Shown piece after piece: positions 14,861-22,575 of a stretch of 64,000 nt of DNA. The stretch spans positions 186,001-250,000 of the forward strand of contig NZ_CP107935.1 in NCBI RefSeq assembly GCF_036038375.1, in the 5' to 3' direction. The position numbers and the translations under genes are program-made. The notes beneath the pieces were generated by a model. It had not been told where the DNA came from, made no database searches, and worked only from the letters and a program-made list of their open reading frames with translations. Positions within the stretch are counted from its first letter, which is position 1, and the number at the start of each line of letters is the position of its first letter. Source of the stretch: Streptomyces sp. NBC_00414 (lineage in GTDB: Bacteria; Actinomycetota; Actinomycetes; Streptomycetales; Streptomycetaceae).

Positions 14861-16861
14861 TCAAGAGCTCTCGCGAATCGCCGGTGTGCGCCAAATGCGG
14901 TCCAGCCACCCGCGGTAGTGCTCGACGCACAGCAACCCAAGATTCGCTGCGGCACCTGCACCGACTATGGCCGTGGCAGGCGCCAGGAGACCGGAGAGCG
15001 CGTAACAACCGATCCATGCCCCCAGGAACGCCCCGCAGACCGCGGCCACCAACCCAGCGCGCCGCGTCTGGGACGAGCGCTCATCACGGGTCCAGGCCAG
15101 ATAGGCGCCGAGGCCTACCATCAGGCCCGTCCCGGGCACGATCACAGTCGCGCTGGCCACGAAGTCGTCGGGACCTACCGTCCAGATCAGCAAAACCCCC
15201 AGCAGCCACCCGCCAAGACCGAGCGGGATCACGGTCACGGTCCGTACCCAGACACTCGCGCGGGGGCCGATGCCACCGCGCTTGCGTGACCAACGTGCGA
15301 TCACTGCGAGCAGACCGAGGCCGAGGGTTGCGCCGGCCAGGGTGACTGCGATCAGTAGCTTGGCCACCGTGGACATGCTCAACGGAACTGCTTCGAAGTC
15401 GACGGGCCGCTTGTCGAATTGGGACCTGTCGGCCTTGCCGGTCTCGAAGAAGGTGGTCAGTAGACGTTTTCCGGCTTCGGGACGGTGCTCCCAGAAGTCG
15501 GCGGTGTGGCCCAGCCCGGGAAGGATCACCTGCTGTCCCCGGGACAGGGCGGGCAGCAGTTCGTCGGTGGCTAGTTGCGCCGGGGTGGAGAAGTCGACCT
15601 CGCCGCTGACGAGGAGGGTTTCGACGTCGCTGGGCCGCATCTCACGGTACTTGGCGTTGTCGGGGCTGTCCGGCCACACCGTGGACAGACCCGACTCGCC
15701 GGCCCACAGGAAGTCGGTTGAGGCGTTGCCCAGGGTCGAGCCCGGATCGCCACCGCTGTCGTAGTAGCGCTGGGCTGCTGGTCCATCGATCATGGCGAAG
15801 GAAGCGAACTCGCCCCAGACGATGGAATCGGGCAGGGTGAGGTCGCTGAGGACAGACATGGCCCACATGGCGCCGGTGTCCCCGCTGAGGTAGGCGTCGA
15901 TGACGGTCGGGGCGTTGTTCGGTGCCGAGGCCGGACCGTTGTGATGCATGGCGTACTGGCTCAGAACTCGTACGTTGGTGTCCTTGATGCGAAAGGGCCC
16001 CCAGCGTTCAGGTATCTCGTCGGCGGTCTTCCGGATCGATTCGGCGAGGTCGGAGGTACGTACGGCGCAGGCGTCGTCCTCGTCGCACAGCCGTGTGTAC
16101 TGGGCGAACTGCGCATCGGTGATGCGCGGGTCCCAGAAGAAGTGGCCGGGCGGATTGACCGAGACCATCGCGGAGCGGTGCAGCACCTGCGGGTGCCGCC
16201 AGGAGTAGATCATGGCGGTGCGTGTTCCAGCGCTGGAACTGAGGAGGTTGATCTGTGAGTAGCCCAGGGCGGTACGGGCCGCTTCCAGGTCCTCCACCCG
16301 CTGGAGGGCGGAGTAGCCGGTGAGGTCGATCCCGTCGTCGGTGAGGCGGTCCGCACACAGTTCGAACGCCTTGGTCGTGGCAGGCAGTGTCTTTGATCCG
16401 GCGATTCCATCGGCGGACTGCATGACCGCGGTGACCTCGGGGCAGTCCAGACGGCGTGATCCGTCGATCCCCCGGTAACCGACCAGGACCACATCGTGTC
16501 GGTCGGTGAGTCGGCTTGCCTGCGGGAAGTCCATGTTCGTTCTTCCGGGGCCGCCACCCAGTCGGAAGATCGGTTCCGCCGGGTCCGCTGAAGTGGCCCG
16601 TACGCGAGTGACCGGAAGTGCTGTCAGCTCGGACTTGGGGTCACGCCGGTTCTCCGGGACGGCGAGGGTGCCGCAGTCGGCGGCGACGGTTCCGGCTTCG
16701 GTGTCGTAGTCGCAGGGGCGCATGGTGAGCGACCCGGAGGCGGCCCCCTCGGGTACGGACAGGAGAGGTTCCGGCCGCAGCGCCGAGTAGCAGAGCGACA
16801 CCAGGAGTCCGCCGGTGACCACGAAGGCGAGCAGGGGCCGCCATGACCTGAGAAGTGTCAT
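14861..16861 (-). CDS. Membrane-anchored alpha/beta hydrolase with C-terminal transmembrane domain
   Basis: About 666 residues. An N-terminal signal anchor (LLAFVVTGGLLVSLCYSAL) is followed by an extracytoplasmic alpha/beta hydrolase domain of the tripeptidyl-peptidase/proline-iminopeptidase type. The nucleophile elbow NLLSSSAGT has Ser in place of the usual first Gly, and the catalytic His is in PGLGHTADFW. The last 200 residues carry about five membrane segments, an unusual addition to this family. The ATG at 16861 fits the anchor. It is probably a surface peptidase or esterase. The SnoaL-like gene upstream on the same strand may be co-transcribed. Confidence 0.75.
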   Translation of the reverse strand: MTLLRSWRPLLAFVVTGGLLVSLCYSALRPEPLLSVPEGAASGSLTMRPCDYDTEAGTVAADCGTLAVPENRRDPKSELTALPVTRVRATSADPAEPIFRLGGGPGRTNMDFPQASRLTDRHDVVLVGYRGIDGSRRLDCPEVTAVMQSADGIAGSKTLPATTKAFELCADRLTDDGIDLTGYSALQRVEDLEAARTALGYSQINLLSSSAGTRTAMIYSWRHPQVLHRSAMVSVNPPGHFFWDPRITDAQFAQYTRLCDEDDACAVRTSDLAESIRKTADEIPERWGPFRIKDTNVRVLSQYAMHHNGPASAPNNAPTVIDAYLSGDTGAMWAMSVLSDLTLPDSIVWGEFASFAMIDGPAAQRYYDSGGDPGSTLGNASTDFLWAGESGLSTVWPDSPDNAKYREMRPSDVETLLVSGEVDFSTPAQLATDELLPALSRGQQVILPGLGHTADFWEHRPEAGKRLLTTFFETGKADRSQFDKRPVDFEAVPLSMSTVAKLLIAVTLAGATLGLGLLAVIARWSRKRGGIGPRASVWVRTVTVIPLGLGGWLLGVLLIWTVGPDDFVASATVIVPGTGLMVGLGAYLAWTRDERSSQTRRAGLVAAVCGAFLGAWIGCYALSGLLAPATAIVGAGAAANLGLLCVEHYRGWLDRIWRTPAIRESS

Positions 16862-16968
16862 TTCGTTTCCGTATGAGTGCGCGCGGGCCCGAGCTTTCCC
16901 CAGGAGAGGTACGACGGGCATGGGCGTGTGAGGTCGTGTCAGGTGGTTCGGACCGTCGGGGAGACCTG

Positions 16969-17337
16969 TCAGCCTCGTTCCCACAGCGGCAACCGGAACA
17001 TGGCGTAGGTGAACTTGCCGCTGATACGCCCTGAGGTGTCGAAGTGGAACACGTCCACGCCGTGCCACTGCATGCGGCCGCCGTAGCGCGCACGGGCGAA
17101 CAGGCGCAGCGGCAACGGCACATGACGGCCGGACTCTCCGCCCATGTCGAGCCGGCAGGCCCAGCGGATCGTGGCGCGCCGGTTCGGCTCGTCGACGATC
17201 TTGTCGTACACGGCGAAGTGCATGGCGCCGTAGCGTCCGGCGAAGTGCGGCTCGAACTCTTTGCGGATCGCCGCGATGCCACGTCGCTCCGGGAGGTGGC
17301 CGGGCAGGTACACGGCGTCGTCGGCGAAGAAGGACAT
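16969..17337 (-). CDS. SnoaL-like/NTF2-fold protein, N-terminus uncertain
   Basis: The visible frame from the ATG at 17337 gives about 122 residues of a SnoaL-like polyketide-cyclase or ketosteroid-isomerase fold (MSFFADDAVYLPGH, then AMHFAVYDKIVDEPNRRATI). The same frame continues upstream as TIDDFVAAFNEPSPDLDKV, the usual start of such proteins, but runs back to a stop near 17425 without an ATG, GTG or TTG. Either a rare start codon is used or a frameshift or sequence error lies near 17420. It is divergent from a TetR gene and shares its long operator. Confidence 0.6.
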   Translation of the reverse strand: MSFFADDAVYLPGHLPERRGIAAIRKEFEPHFAGRYGAMHFAVYDKIVDEPNRRATIRWACRLDMGGESGRHVPLPLRLFARARYGGRMQWHGVDVFHFDTSGRISGKFTYAMFRLPLWERG

Positions 17338-17471
17338 GACCTTGTCGAGATCGGGGCTCGGCTCGTTGAAGGCGGCAACGAAGTCGTCGATGGTCTGACT
17401 GAGGTCGGTCGAGGTGGCGGAGATGGTCGTTCACTCCCGGAGCGCGAGGGGGTTGTCGGATGCCGGGACAT

Positions 17472-17514
17472 TAACAGAACACCCGTCCCTTAACAAGAGA
17501 CGGGTGTTCTGTTA
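17472..17514. promoter_or_regulatory. Long inverted-repeat operator between SnoaL-like and TetR genes
   Basis: TAACAGAACACCCGTC (17472-17487) pairs perfectly with 17499-17514 across an 11-bp centre that itself contains CTT-AAC-AAG. It overlaps a plausible TetR promoter (TTAACA at 17490, TTAGAT at 17512) and the divergent promoter, so one TetR dimer pair could control both sides. Confidence 0.8.
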
Positions 17515-17537
17515 GATCTGGACTAGGATGAACGGTC

Positions 17538-18203
17538 ATGTCAGCGCCATTCCAGCGGGCTCGACGCCCTGATCAGAAGGACCAGCGCCGTGAGGCGATC
17601 CTCACCGCCGCTCGGGAGCTCGCCGAGCGCTCCGGCGTGGCCAGGGTCAGCCTGCAGGACATCGCCACCGCGGTCGGACTCGCCAAGTCCAACGTGTTGC
17701 GCTACTTCGGCACGCGTGAGGAGATCTACCTGCACCTGCTGATGAGCGCGGGCTCCGAGTGGGCGAGCGCGGTAAGTGCCCGGTTGCAGGAAGTGAGTGG
17801 GACCGAGGCCACAGCGGGCGTTCTCGCGGATGCCTTCGTGGACCGGCCGCTCTACTGCGATCTGACCACGCACGCGGAGACGATGCTTGAGCACAACGTG
17901 TCCGTGGAGGTACTGAAGATCTTCAAAAGGTGGGCCATCGACACCTACTGGGCGATCGGCCAGCGCATCTCAGCCGCCTGCCCGGAACTGACCCCCGCCG
18001 ATGGCGCCGCACTCGTGATGACAGCCAGCGCTTTCGTGGCGAAGCTGTTTCCCATCACCCGCCCGCCCGAGGCACTGCGTGAACTGTACGCGCGCGAGCC
18101 TGAGATCGCGGGGGCGTTCCCGCCGTTCCGCCCGACACTCACGCGCATGGTGGCGGCCACCGCAGCCGGGCTGCCCCTGGTGGCGCGTAAGGCACTGCCC
18201 TGA
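17538..18203 (+). CDS. TetR family transcriptional regulator
   Basis: This 221-residue protein has the N-terminal TetR DNA-binding domain at residues 15-62 (REAILTAARELAERSGVARVSLQDIATAVGLAKSNVLRYFGTREEIYLHLL, shown here only to name the helix-turn-helix). The C-terminal domain with the TetR family pattern GQRISAACPELTPADGAALV follows. It is transcribed away from the SnoaL-like and membrane hydrolase genes and has a long inverted repeat in the shared promoter, so it likely represses itself and them. Confidence 0.85.
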   Translation: MSAPFQRARRPDQKDQRREAILTAARELAERSGVARVSLQDIATAVGLAKSNVLRYFGTREEIYLHLLMSAGSEWASAVSARLQEVSGTEATAGVLADAFVDRPLYCDLTTHAETMLEHNVSVEVLKIFKRWAIDTYWAIGQRISAACPELTPADGAALVMTASAFVAKLFPITRPPEALRELYAREPEIAGAFPPFRPTLTRMVAATAAGLPLVARKALP

Positions 18204-18340
18204 CGGTCACGACCAGAGCCAAGCCGTCAGCGCCGCAGCGGCGACCGTGCCGAGGAAGACGCGGACGCGCTTGATGCCTCTATGAATGTCAACTCGCGGA
18301 CTGTCGTGTTGCGGATCGCCTTCTGGATGTGAGGAGGGCT

Positions 18341-18488
18341 GGTAGATCTCCCGAGCGACGTTGCGTTTGCGGCAGCGGATGGCTTCGCGTCGTGTCTTGC
18401 CCTCGGTGACTCGTCGTTCCACGTAGGAACGGGTGCGCGTGTCCCATCGCAGGTTGGCGATGACGATGGTGCAGAGCGCCGAACGTCC
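18341..18488 (-). pseudogene. C-terminal fragment of an IS110-family transposase
   Basis: Minus-strand codons read RWDTRTRSYVERRVTEGKT then RREAIRCRKRNVAREIYQ, the conserved C-terminal end of IS110-family transposases. The frame then reads on into unrelated DNA. The rest of 18204-18773 contains no supported gene. Confidence 0.65.
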
Positions 18489-18773
18489 GCCGCTTCCAGC
18501 CCGTGGTCACACCGCCGAGCACCGGCGATCCGGGCGGTCGGCCGCTCCCGAATCTGTGGGCGAGACACACACAGCAGTGGACGGACCGGACCCGGCAACC
18601 CTGACCACGCGACGCTTCGGCAACAGGGCTACTTGCTTCCCGCTGGGCTCGACTACCGCGAGCCACCAAGAGGCCCCTCTTCCATACCTGCCGACCGGCC
18701 GACTCACCGAAATCAGCACGCTGTTCGAACCCGCCGACCACGCGAGCGGATGGCGGACGCCCAGTTCATGGCG

Positions 18774-19454
18774 CTATCTCGACAGGCGTCCGGGATGGGC
18801 GCCGCGGCCCAGTGCGAGCACGACGTGGACGCGGTCGGGAACCTCCAGTTTGGCCAGGATGCTGGAGACGTGCGCCTTGACCGTGTAGCGGCTGATGCGC
18901 AGCCGGCCGGCGATGTCGTCGTTGGAGAGGCCTTGTCCGACCAGCTCACAGACTTCGCGTTCGCGGGGGGAAAGGTGGCGCAGGGCGGCCTGTAGACGGC
19001 GGTCCTCCGCCGTCGGCAGAGCCGGATGGAAGGTCTCAAGCATCCGAGCGGTCGCTTCCGGTGCCAGGACGGCATGGCCGGAGGCAACGACTCGGATGCC
19101 GTCGCGCAGTCGTTCACCGGGGGCGTCCTTGAGCAGGAAACCGCTGGCTCCGGCGGAGATCGCGGCATAGACGTAGCTGTCCAGGTCGTACGTGGTCAAG
19201 ATGAGCACGCGAGGTGGGCGGCGGGCGCCAACGATGCGGCGGGTCGCCTCGATGCCGTCCATCCTCGGCATCCGGATGTCCATCAGCACCACATCAGGGG
19301 CGAGCCGTCCGGCCGCTGACACAGCGTCGGCGCCGTCCACCGCTGTGCCTGCTGTCTCCAGGTCCGGGGCAGCCCCGACCAGCCGGGTGAGTGCCTCGCG
19401 CAGCAGTTGCTCGTCGTCAGCCACCAGGACGCGGATCGGCCGGTCGGTGGTCAT
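18774..19454 (-). CDS. NarL/FixJ-type response regulator
   Basis: This 226-residue protein has a receiver domain (residues 1-125; acidic pocket ADDEQ and phosphorylated Asp in DVVLMDIRMP; conserved Thr and Lys in LILTTYD and LLKDAP) and a LuxR-type helix-turn-helix (HLSPREREVCELVGQGLSND). It overlaps the upstream histidine kinase gene by four bases (ATGA), so the two form a cognate pair. It is the last gene of the FixH-like membrane operon, and presumably that operon supplies its signal or is its target. Confidence 0.9.
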   Translation of the reverse strand: MTTDRPIRVLVADDEQLLREALTRLVGAAPDLETAGTAVDGADAVSAAGRLAPDVVLMDIRMPRMDGIEATRRIVGARRPPRVLILTTYDLDSYVYAAISAGASGFLLKDAPGERLRDGIRVVASGHAVLAPEATARMLETFHPALPTAEDRRLQAALRHLSPREREVCELVGQGLSNDDIAGRLRISRYTVKAHVSSILAKLEVPDRVHVVLALGRGAHPGRLSR

Positions 19455-20761
19455 TTGTCACTCCTCATCGGGAAGGTCGCCCTGACCTCGAAACCGCCGC
19501 CGGCGCAGGGCCCGGCGGAGAGCGTCCCGCCGACGAGTTCGACACGTTCACGCATGCCGATCAGCCCGAGGCCACCGCCACAGGTCTTCACGTCGGCGAA
19601 GAGCGGTGGGGCATTGACCACTCGTACGGTGAGAGCCTCGATCGCGTACGCCAACGAGACCATGGTGTCGACCGGTCCGGCGTGCTTGCCCACGTTGGTG
19701 AGCGACTCCTGGACCACCCGGTAGGCCGCCTGCCCGACGCTGGCGTCGACATGGCGGACAGCTCCATGCCGTTCCAGCCGTACCCGTGGCCCGCCCTCGC
19801 CGAAGGAGCTCAGCAGCGCGCCGACTTCGTTCAGCCCGGGCAGGACGGCGAGCGGATCGTGCAGGATCGAGTCGGGGGCCATCCGCAGTACTCCGAGAAG
19901 GCGGCGCAGCTCGGCCAGGGACTGGCGGCCGGTACCGGCCAGACGGCGCAGTGCCTCTCGCAGCTCAGCTTCGTCACCGGTCTCGGAGGTGGCGTCGGCG
20001 TCCAGCACCATCGCGGTGAGCGTGTGGTTGAGGATGTCATGTAATTCCCGGGCCAGCAGGACACGTTCCCGTTCGGCCGCGCGCTGCTCGGCGCATGCCC
20101 GTTCCTCCTCCAGCCGCCGGGAATACCGCAGGTGGTGAGCGCTCAGTCGGCCCACTCCCCAGAACCCGGCGAACAGCACGATGAGCGCGATGCTCCCGGC
20201 TGCTGCTGACGCGGGATCAGCGTCGCCGGTGCCGACTGAAACCGCCACCAGCACCACGATGACGCCCACGGTGAGGGCCAGGCCAACCCACTGCCGTCGG
20301 CGACCGGCCCACGCGCCCAGACCGCACGCGGCGGCGAGGAAGCCGACCAGTAGCTCCATGTTCGCGGCCACCAGCACCGTTTCGAGTGTGGTGACGACGA
20401 TCAGCACGGTCAACGGGAACCGGCGGCACCACAGCAGCGCCAGCGACTGCGCGAAGACCACGCTGATCAGCAGCCAGACCGGTCCGCCCGTCCGCGTGTC
20501 CAGCACGGTGACCAGAGCAGCGAGCAGGGGCAGGCCGACGATCAGGACGCTGCTCGTCCACTCCAGTCGGAGGCGATTCGCCGCCGCACGAGCCTGCTCC
20601 TGCGCCAGAGGTACGCCAGCAGCGGCACCGCGAGTACCCAGGGCAGCAGGCCGACCGTCCAGCTCACTGTCGGTGATGGGCCGGGTCGAGGTCCCACCGG
20701 CAACGCCAGGGTCCCGGTCGACGTACCCTCCGGACCCTGCACGGTGAACTCGAACCGCCAC
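19451..20761 (-). CDS. NarL-partner histidine kinase (HisKA_3 type), start uncertain
   Basis: The protein has four to five membrane segments in the first half (SVLIVGLPLLAALVTVL onward), a HisKA_3 dimerisation domain with the phosphorylated His in ARELHDILNHTL, and an HATPase domain ending GLGLIGMRERVELVGG. The only canonical start upstream of the first membrane segment is the GTG at 20761, which has AGGAGGGA before it but makes the gene overlap the preceding one by 220 nt in another frame. A CTG near 20608 would avoid most of this. The C-terminus overlaps the response regulator by four bases. Confidence 0.75.
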   Translation of the reverse strand: MAVRVHRAGSGGYVDRDPGVAGGTSTRPITDSELDGRPAALGTRGAAAGVPLAQEQARAAANRLRLEWTSSVLIVGLPLLAALVTVLDTRTGGPVWLLISVVFAQSLALLWCRRFPLTVLIVVTTLETVLVAANMELLVGFLAAACGLGAWAGRRRQWVGLALTVGVIVVLVAVSVGTGDADPASAAAGSIALIVLFAGFWGVGRLSAHHLRYSRRLEEERACAEQRAAERERVLLARELHDILNHTLTAMVLDADATSETGDEAELREALRRLAGTGRQSLAELRRLLGVLRMAPDSILHDPLAVLPGLNEVGALLSSFGEGGPRVRLERHGAVRHVDASVGQAAYRVVQESLTNVGKHAGPVDTMVSLAYAIEALTVRVVNAPPLFADVKTCGGGLGLIGMRERVELVGGTLSAGPCAGGGFEVRATFPMRSDK

Positions 20762-21138
20762 GTTCCCTCCTCTGGCAGGGCAACAGCGTCCAGGCCCCAC
20801 ACGTTGTAGTCGCGGGGATGCCGGGGCAGCGTCATCTCGTTCCCGCCGGCCAGTCGGGCCGCGATGCCCAGCAAGGCCGACTCGCCGTTCGGCGCGAGCA
20901 CCTTGAGCTTGCCGACATGACTCTCGATGCCGCCGGCCGGTTCGAAAGTGAAGTCCAGTGATCGGTCCGCGCGCAGCGGCCAGTCGGTGAACGAGGCGGT
21001 CAGCGTCGTTGCGCCCATGTCGACCGGCTCACTGTGGACCAGCTCCGGCGGCGGCACCGCCGAGACCGGCGAGGCTGTGACCAGCAAGGTGAACGCGGCG
21101 GCAGCAACAGCTGCAGCGCGTGGGAATCGACGGTTCAT
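20542..21138 (-). CDS. Exported FixH-like/Ig-like protein with C-terminal membrane anchor
   Basis: About 198 residues. A signal peptide (RRFPRAAAVAAAAFTLLVTA, cleaved near SPVSA) is followed by a beta-rich extracytoplasmic domain (LDFTFEPAGGIESHVGKLKV, then EEGTWRFEFTVQGPEG) and a C-terminal membrane segment (VGLLPWVLAVPLLAYLW) with a basic tail. It resembles FixH/YtkA-type exported domains, some of which serve in copper handling or oxidase assembly. Start and the upstream stop overlap as ATGA, so translation is coupled. Confidence 0.7.
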   Translation of the reverse strand: MNRRFPRAAAVAAAAFTLLVTASPVSAVPPPELVHSEPVDMGATTLTASFTDWPLRADRSLDFTFEPAGGIESHVGKLKVLAPNGESALLGIAARLAGGNEMTLPRHPRDYNVWGLDAVALPEEGTWRFEFTVQGPEGTSTGTLALPVGPRPGPSPTVSWTVGLLPWVLAVPLLAYLWRRSRLVRRRIASDWSGRAAS

Positions 21139-22148
21139 CGGGCCGCCTCCGGCTGTGGCGCGCGAAGCAGGGCCGCGTTCTGCCAGCCGAACCAGCACAG
21201 ACCGGCGCCGGCCGCCACCGTCAGGAGGAGAGGGAGGAGGGGCGTGCCTTCGGCGGAACGGCCGAAGAGGGCCGACTGCACCGCGACCGCGGGCGCGGCC
21301 ACCGCGCCGACCAGGAGCATCGCCTGGCGGGGCGTGAGGTCACGCCGGCGGGCCATCCACACCGCACCGGCGGCGCACACGAAGATCACCGGAAGGTAGT
21401 ACGGCAGCGCTGTGCCCACGATGGATTCGTTGACAGCGTTGTCGCGCAGGCGCAGGTCGATCGCGTCGGCGTAGACCCGCGTCGCGAACGGCGGGAAGAC
21501 CAAGGTCGCGCCGAGCAAGAGCAGGAACGCCGCGCCGGTGGCGGTCAGCCACCGCCGGCTGAGACCGGCGCCCACAACGATGCCGATCACCCACGCTGTG
21601 GCCCCGCCCACGCCGAGGAGGCTCACCGGGATGCCCAGTACCTCGCCGTCGAAGCTGATCTCGGCGCTCGCCATGAACAGGGCACCCGCACCGGCCAGCC
21701 CCCACCGCCCGGCCGGCTGCTCCCGCAGCGAGAGAAGGGCCAGCACCACGCCGGCCGACTCGGTTTGCATCGCAAGCTGGAGTCCGATGTGCGAGGGGGT
21801 CAACTCCAAGATGTCGAAGCCGTAGACGGTGTGCCACCACAGGTCGGTCGCGCCGTATATCAGGTGCCCGGCCGCGCCGAGGCCACTGACCAGGAACGCG
21901 ACCGGTGCCCGGAACGGGGCGATGTGGACGATCCGGTCGCCCGGTGTCTCGCCGCGACGGGTGGTGGTGAGCACCACGGCCAGCGAGGTGAGCCCGATCA
22001 GACCGGATCCGGCGTAGAACATCAGGTGCGGCGCCGTGAAAAACGTGTCCGGGCCGACGTCAACGTGCCACTGTCCGTCCCAGGCGACCCCGAGCCACAG
22101 AAGCGTCATACCCATCAGAAGTAGCCAAGCGCCTCTTGTCACGGTCAC
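21135..22148 (-). CDS. Polytopic membrane protein of unknown function
   Basis: About 337 residues with roughly nine membrane segments. The GTG at 22148 is preceded by AAGGGAG. Extracytoplasmic-side residues include several His (GQWHVD, TAPHLMFYAG, AGHLIYGATDLWWHTVYGFD, LTPSHIGLQ), a pattern seen in membrane proteins that bind metal or heme. I do not recognise a named family. It sits between FixH-like exported proteins and is followed by a two-component system, all on one strand with minimal gaps, so it probably works with them in the envelope. Confidence 0.7.
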   Translation of the reverse strand: MTVTRGAWLLLMGMTLLWLGVAWDGQWHVDVGPDTFFTAPHLMFYAGSGLIGLTSLAVVLTTTRRGETPGDRIVHIAPFRAPVAFLVSGLGAAGHLIYGATDLWWHTVYGFDILELTPSHIGLQLAMQTESAGVVLALLSLREQPAGRWGLAGAGALFMASAEISFDGEVLGIPVSLLGVGGATAWVIGIVVGAGLSRRWLTATGAAFLLLLGATLVFPPFATRVYADAIDLRLRDNAVNESIVGTALPYYLPVIFVCAAGAVWMARRRDLTPRQAMLLVGAVAAPAVAVQSALFGRSAEGTPLLPLLLTVAAGAGLCWFGWQNAALLRAPQPEAAR

Positions 22149-22161
22149 AATCAACTCCCTT

Positions 22162-22575
22162 CTATTCGACCGGGACCTCGATGCCGATGACATCGGTCCC
22201 GGATGCGGTATCCACACGGATGTCCAACTGCCACGTACCGGGCATGGAGAAGAGCTCCCCGCGTACGCGATAGCGGTCCACACCGGCCGATCGGGCCGGA
22301 ATCTCGGGTGCCACGTGTCCCATGGCCGGCATGACGCCGCTGACCGCGACAGCCCGTACGTCACCGGCCGCCGAGCCGTCACGCCGCCGCAGGCCGATCT
22401 CCACCTCGATGACGCCAGTGGCCGCCCGGCTCAGCTCAGCGGTGGCCAGGAACTGCCGCCCGGAACCGGTGAGGTTGACCGGCTCCGGGCCGCCGGACCG
22501 CGCCACGGTCACCCCAGCCAGCCCTGACAACGCGGCCAGTACAACCACCACCCATCCGACGATGCGCGGCCTCAT
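22162..22575 (-). CDS. Small FixH-like exported protein
   Basis: About 137 residues. The N-terminus is a signal anchor (RPRIVGWVVVVLAALSGLAG). The remainder is a beta-sandwich-like FixH/YtkA domain with the characteristic VSGVMPAMGHVAPEIPA and MPGTWQLDIRV blocks; the Met/His-bearing first block is similar to copper-binding or oxidase-related domains. The start overlaps the upstream stop (ATGA), and it is followed after 13 nt by the polytopic membrane gene. A metal-related envelope function is plausible but inferred. Confidence 0.75.
   Translation of the reverse strand: MRPRIVGWVVVVLAALSGLAGVTVARSGGPEPVNLTGSGRQFLATAELSRAATGVIEVEIGLRRRDGSAAGDVRAVAVSGVMPAMGHVAPEIPARSAGVDRYRVRGELFSMPGTWQLDIRVDTASGTDVIGIEVPVE

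Noticed and set aside
14861..17434. A single 857-codon gene covering hydrolase and SnoaL region
   Set aside because: The first 190 codons are antisense-like shadow sequence over the SnoaL-like gene; the signal anchor and family resemblance begin at 16861.
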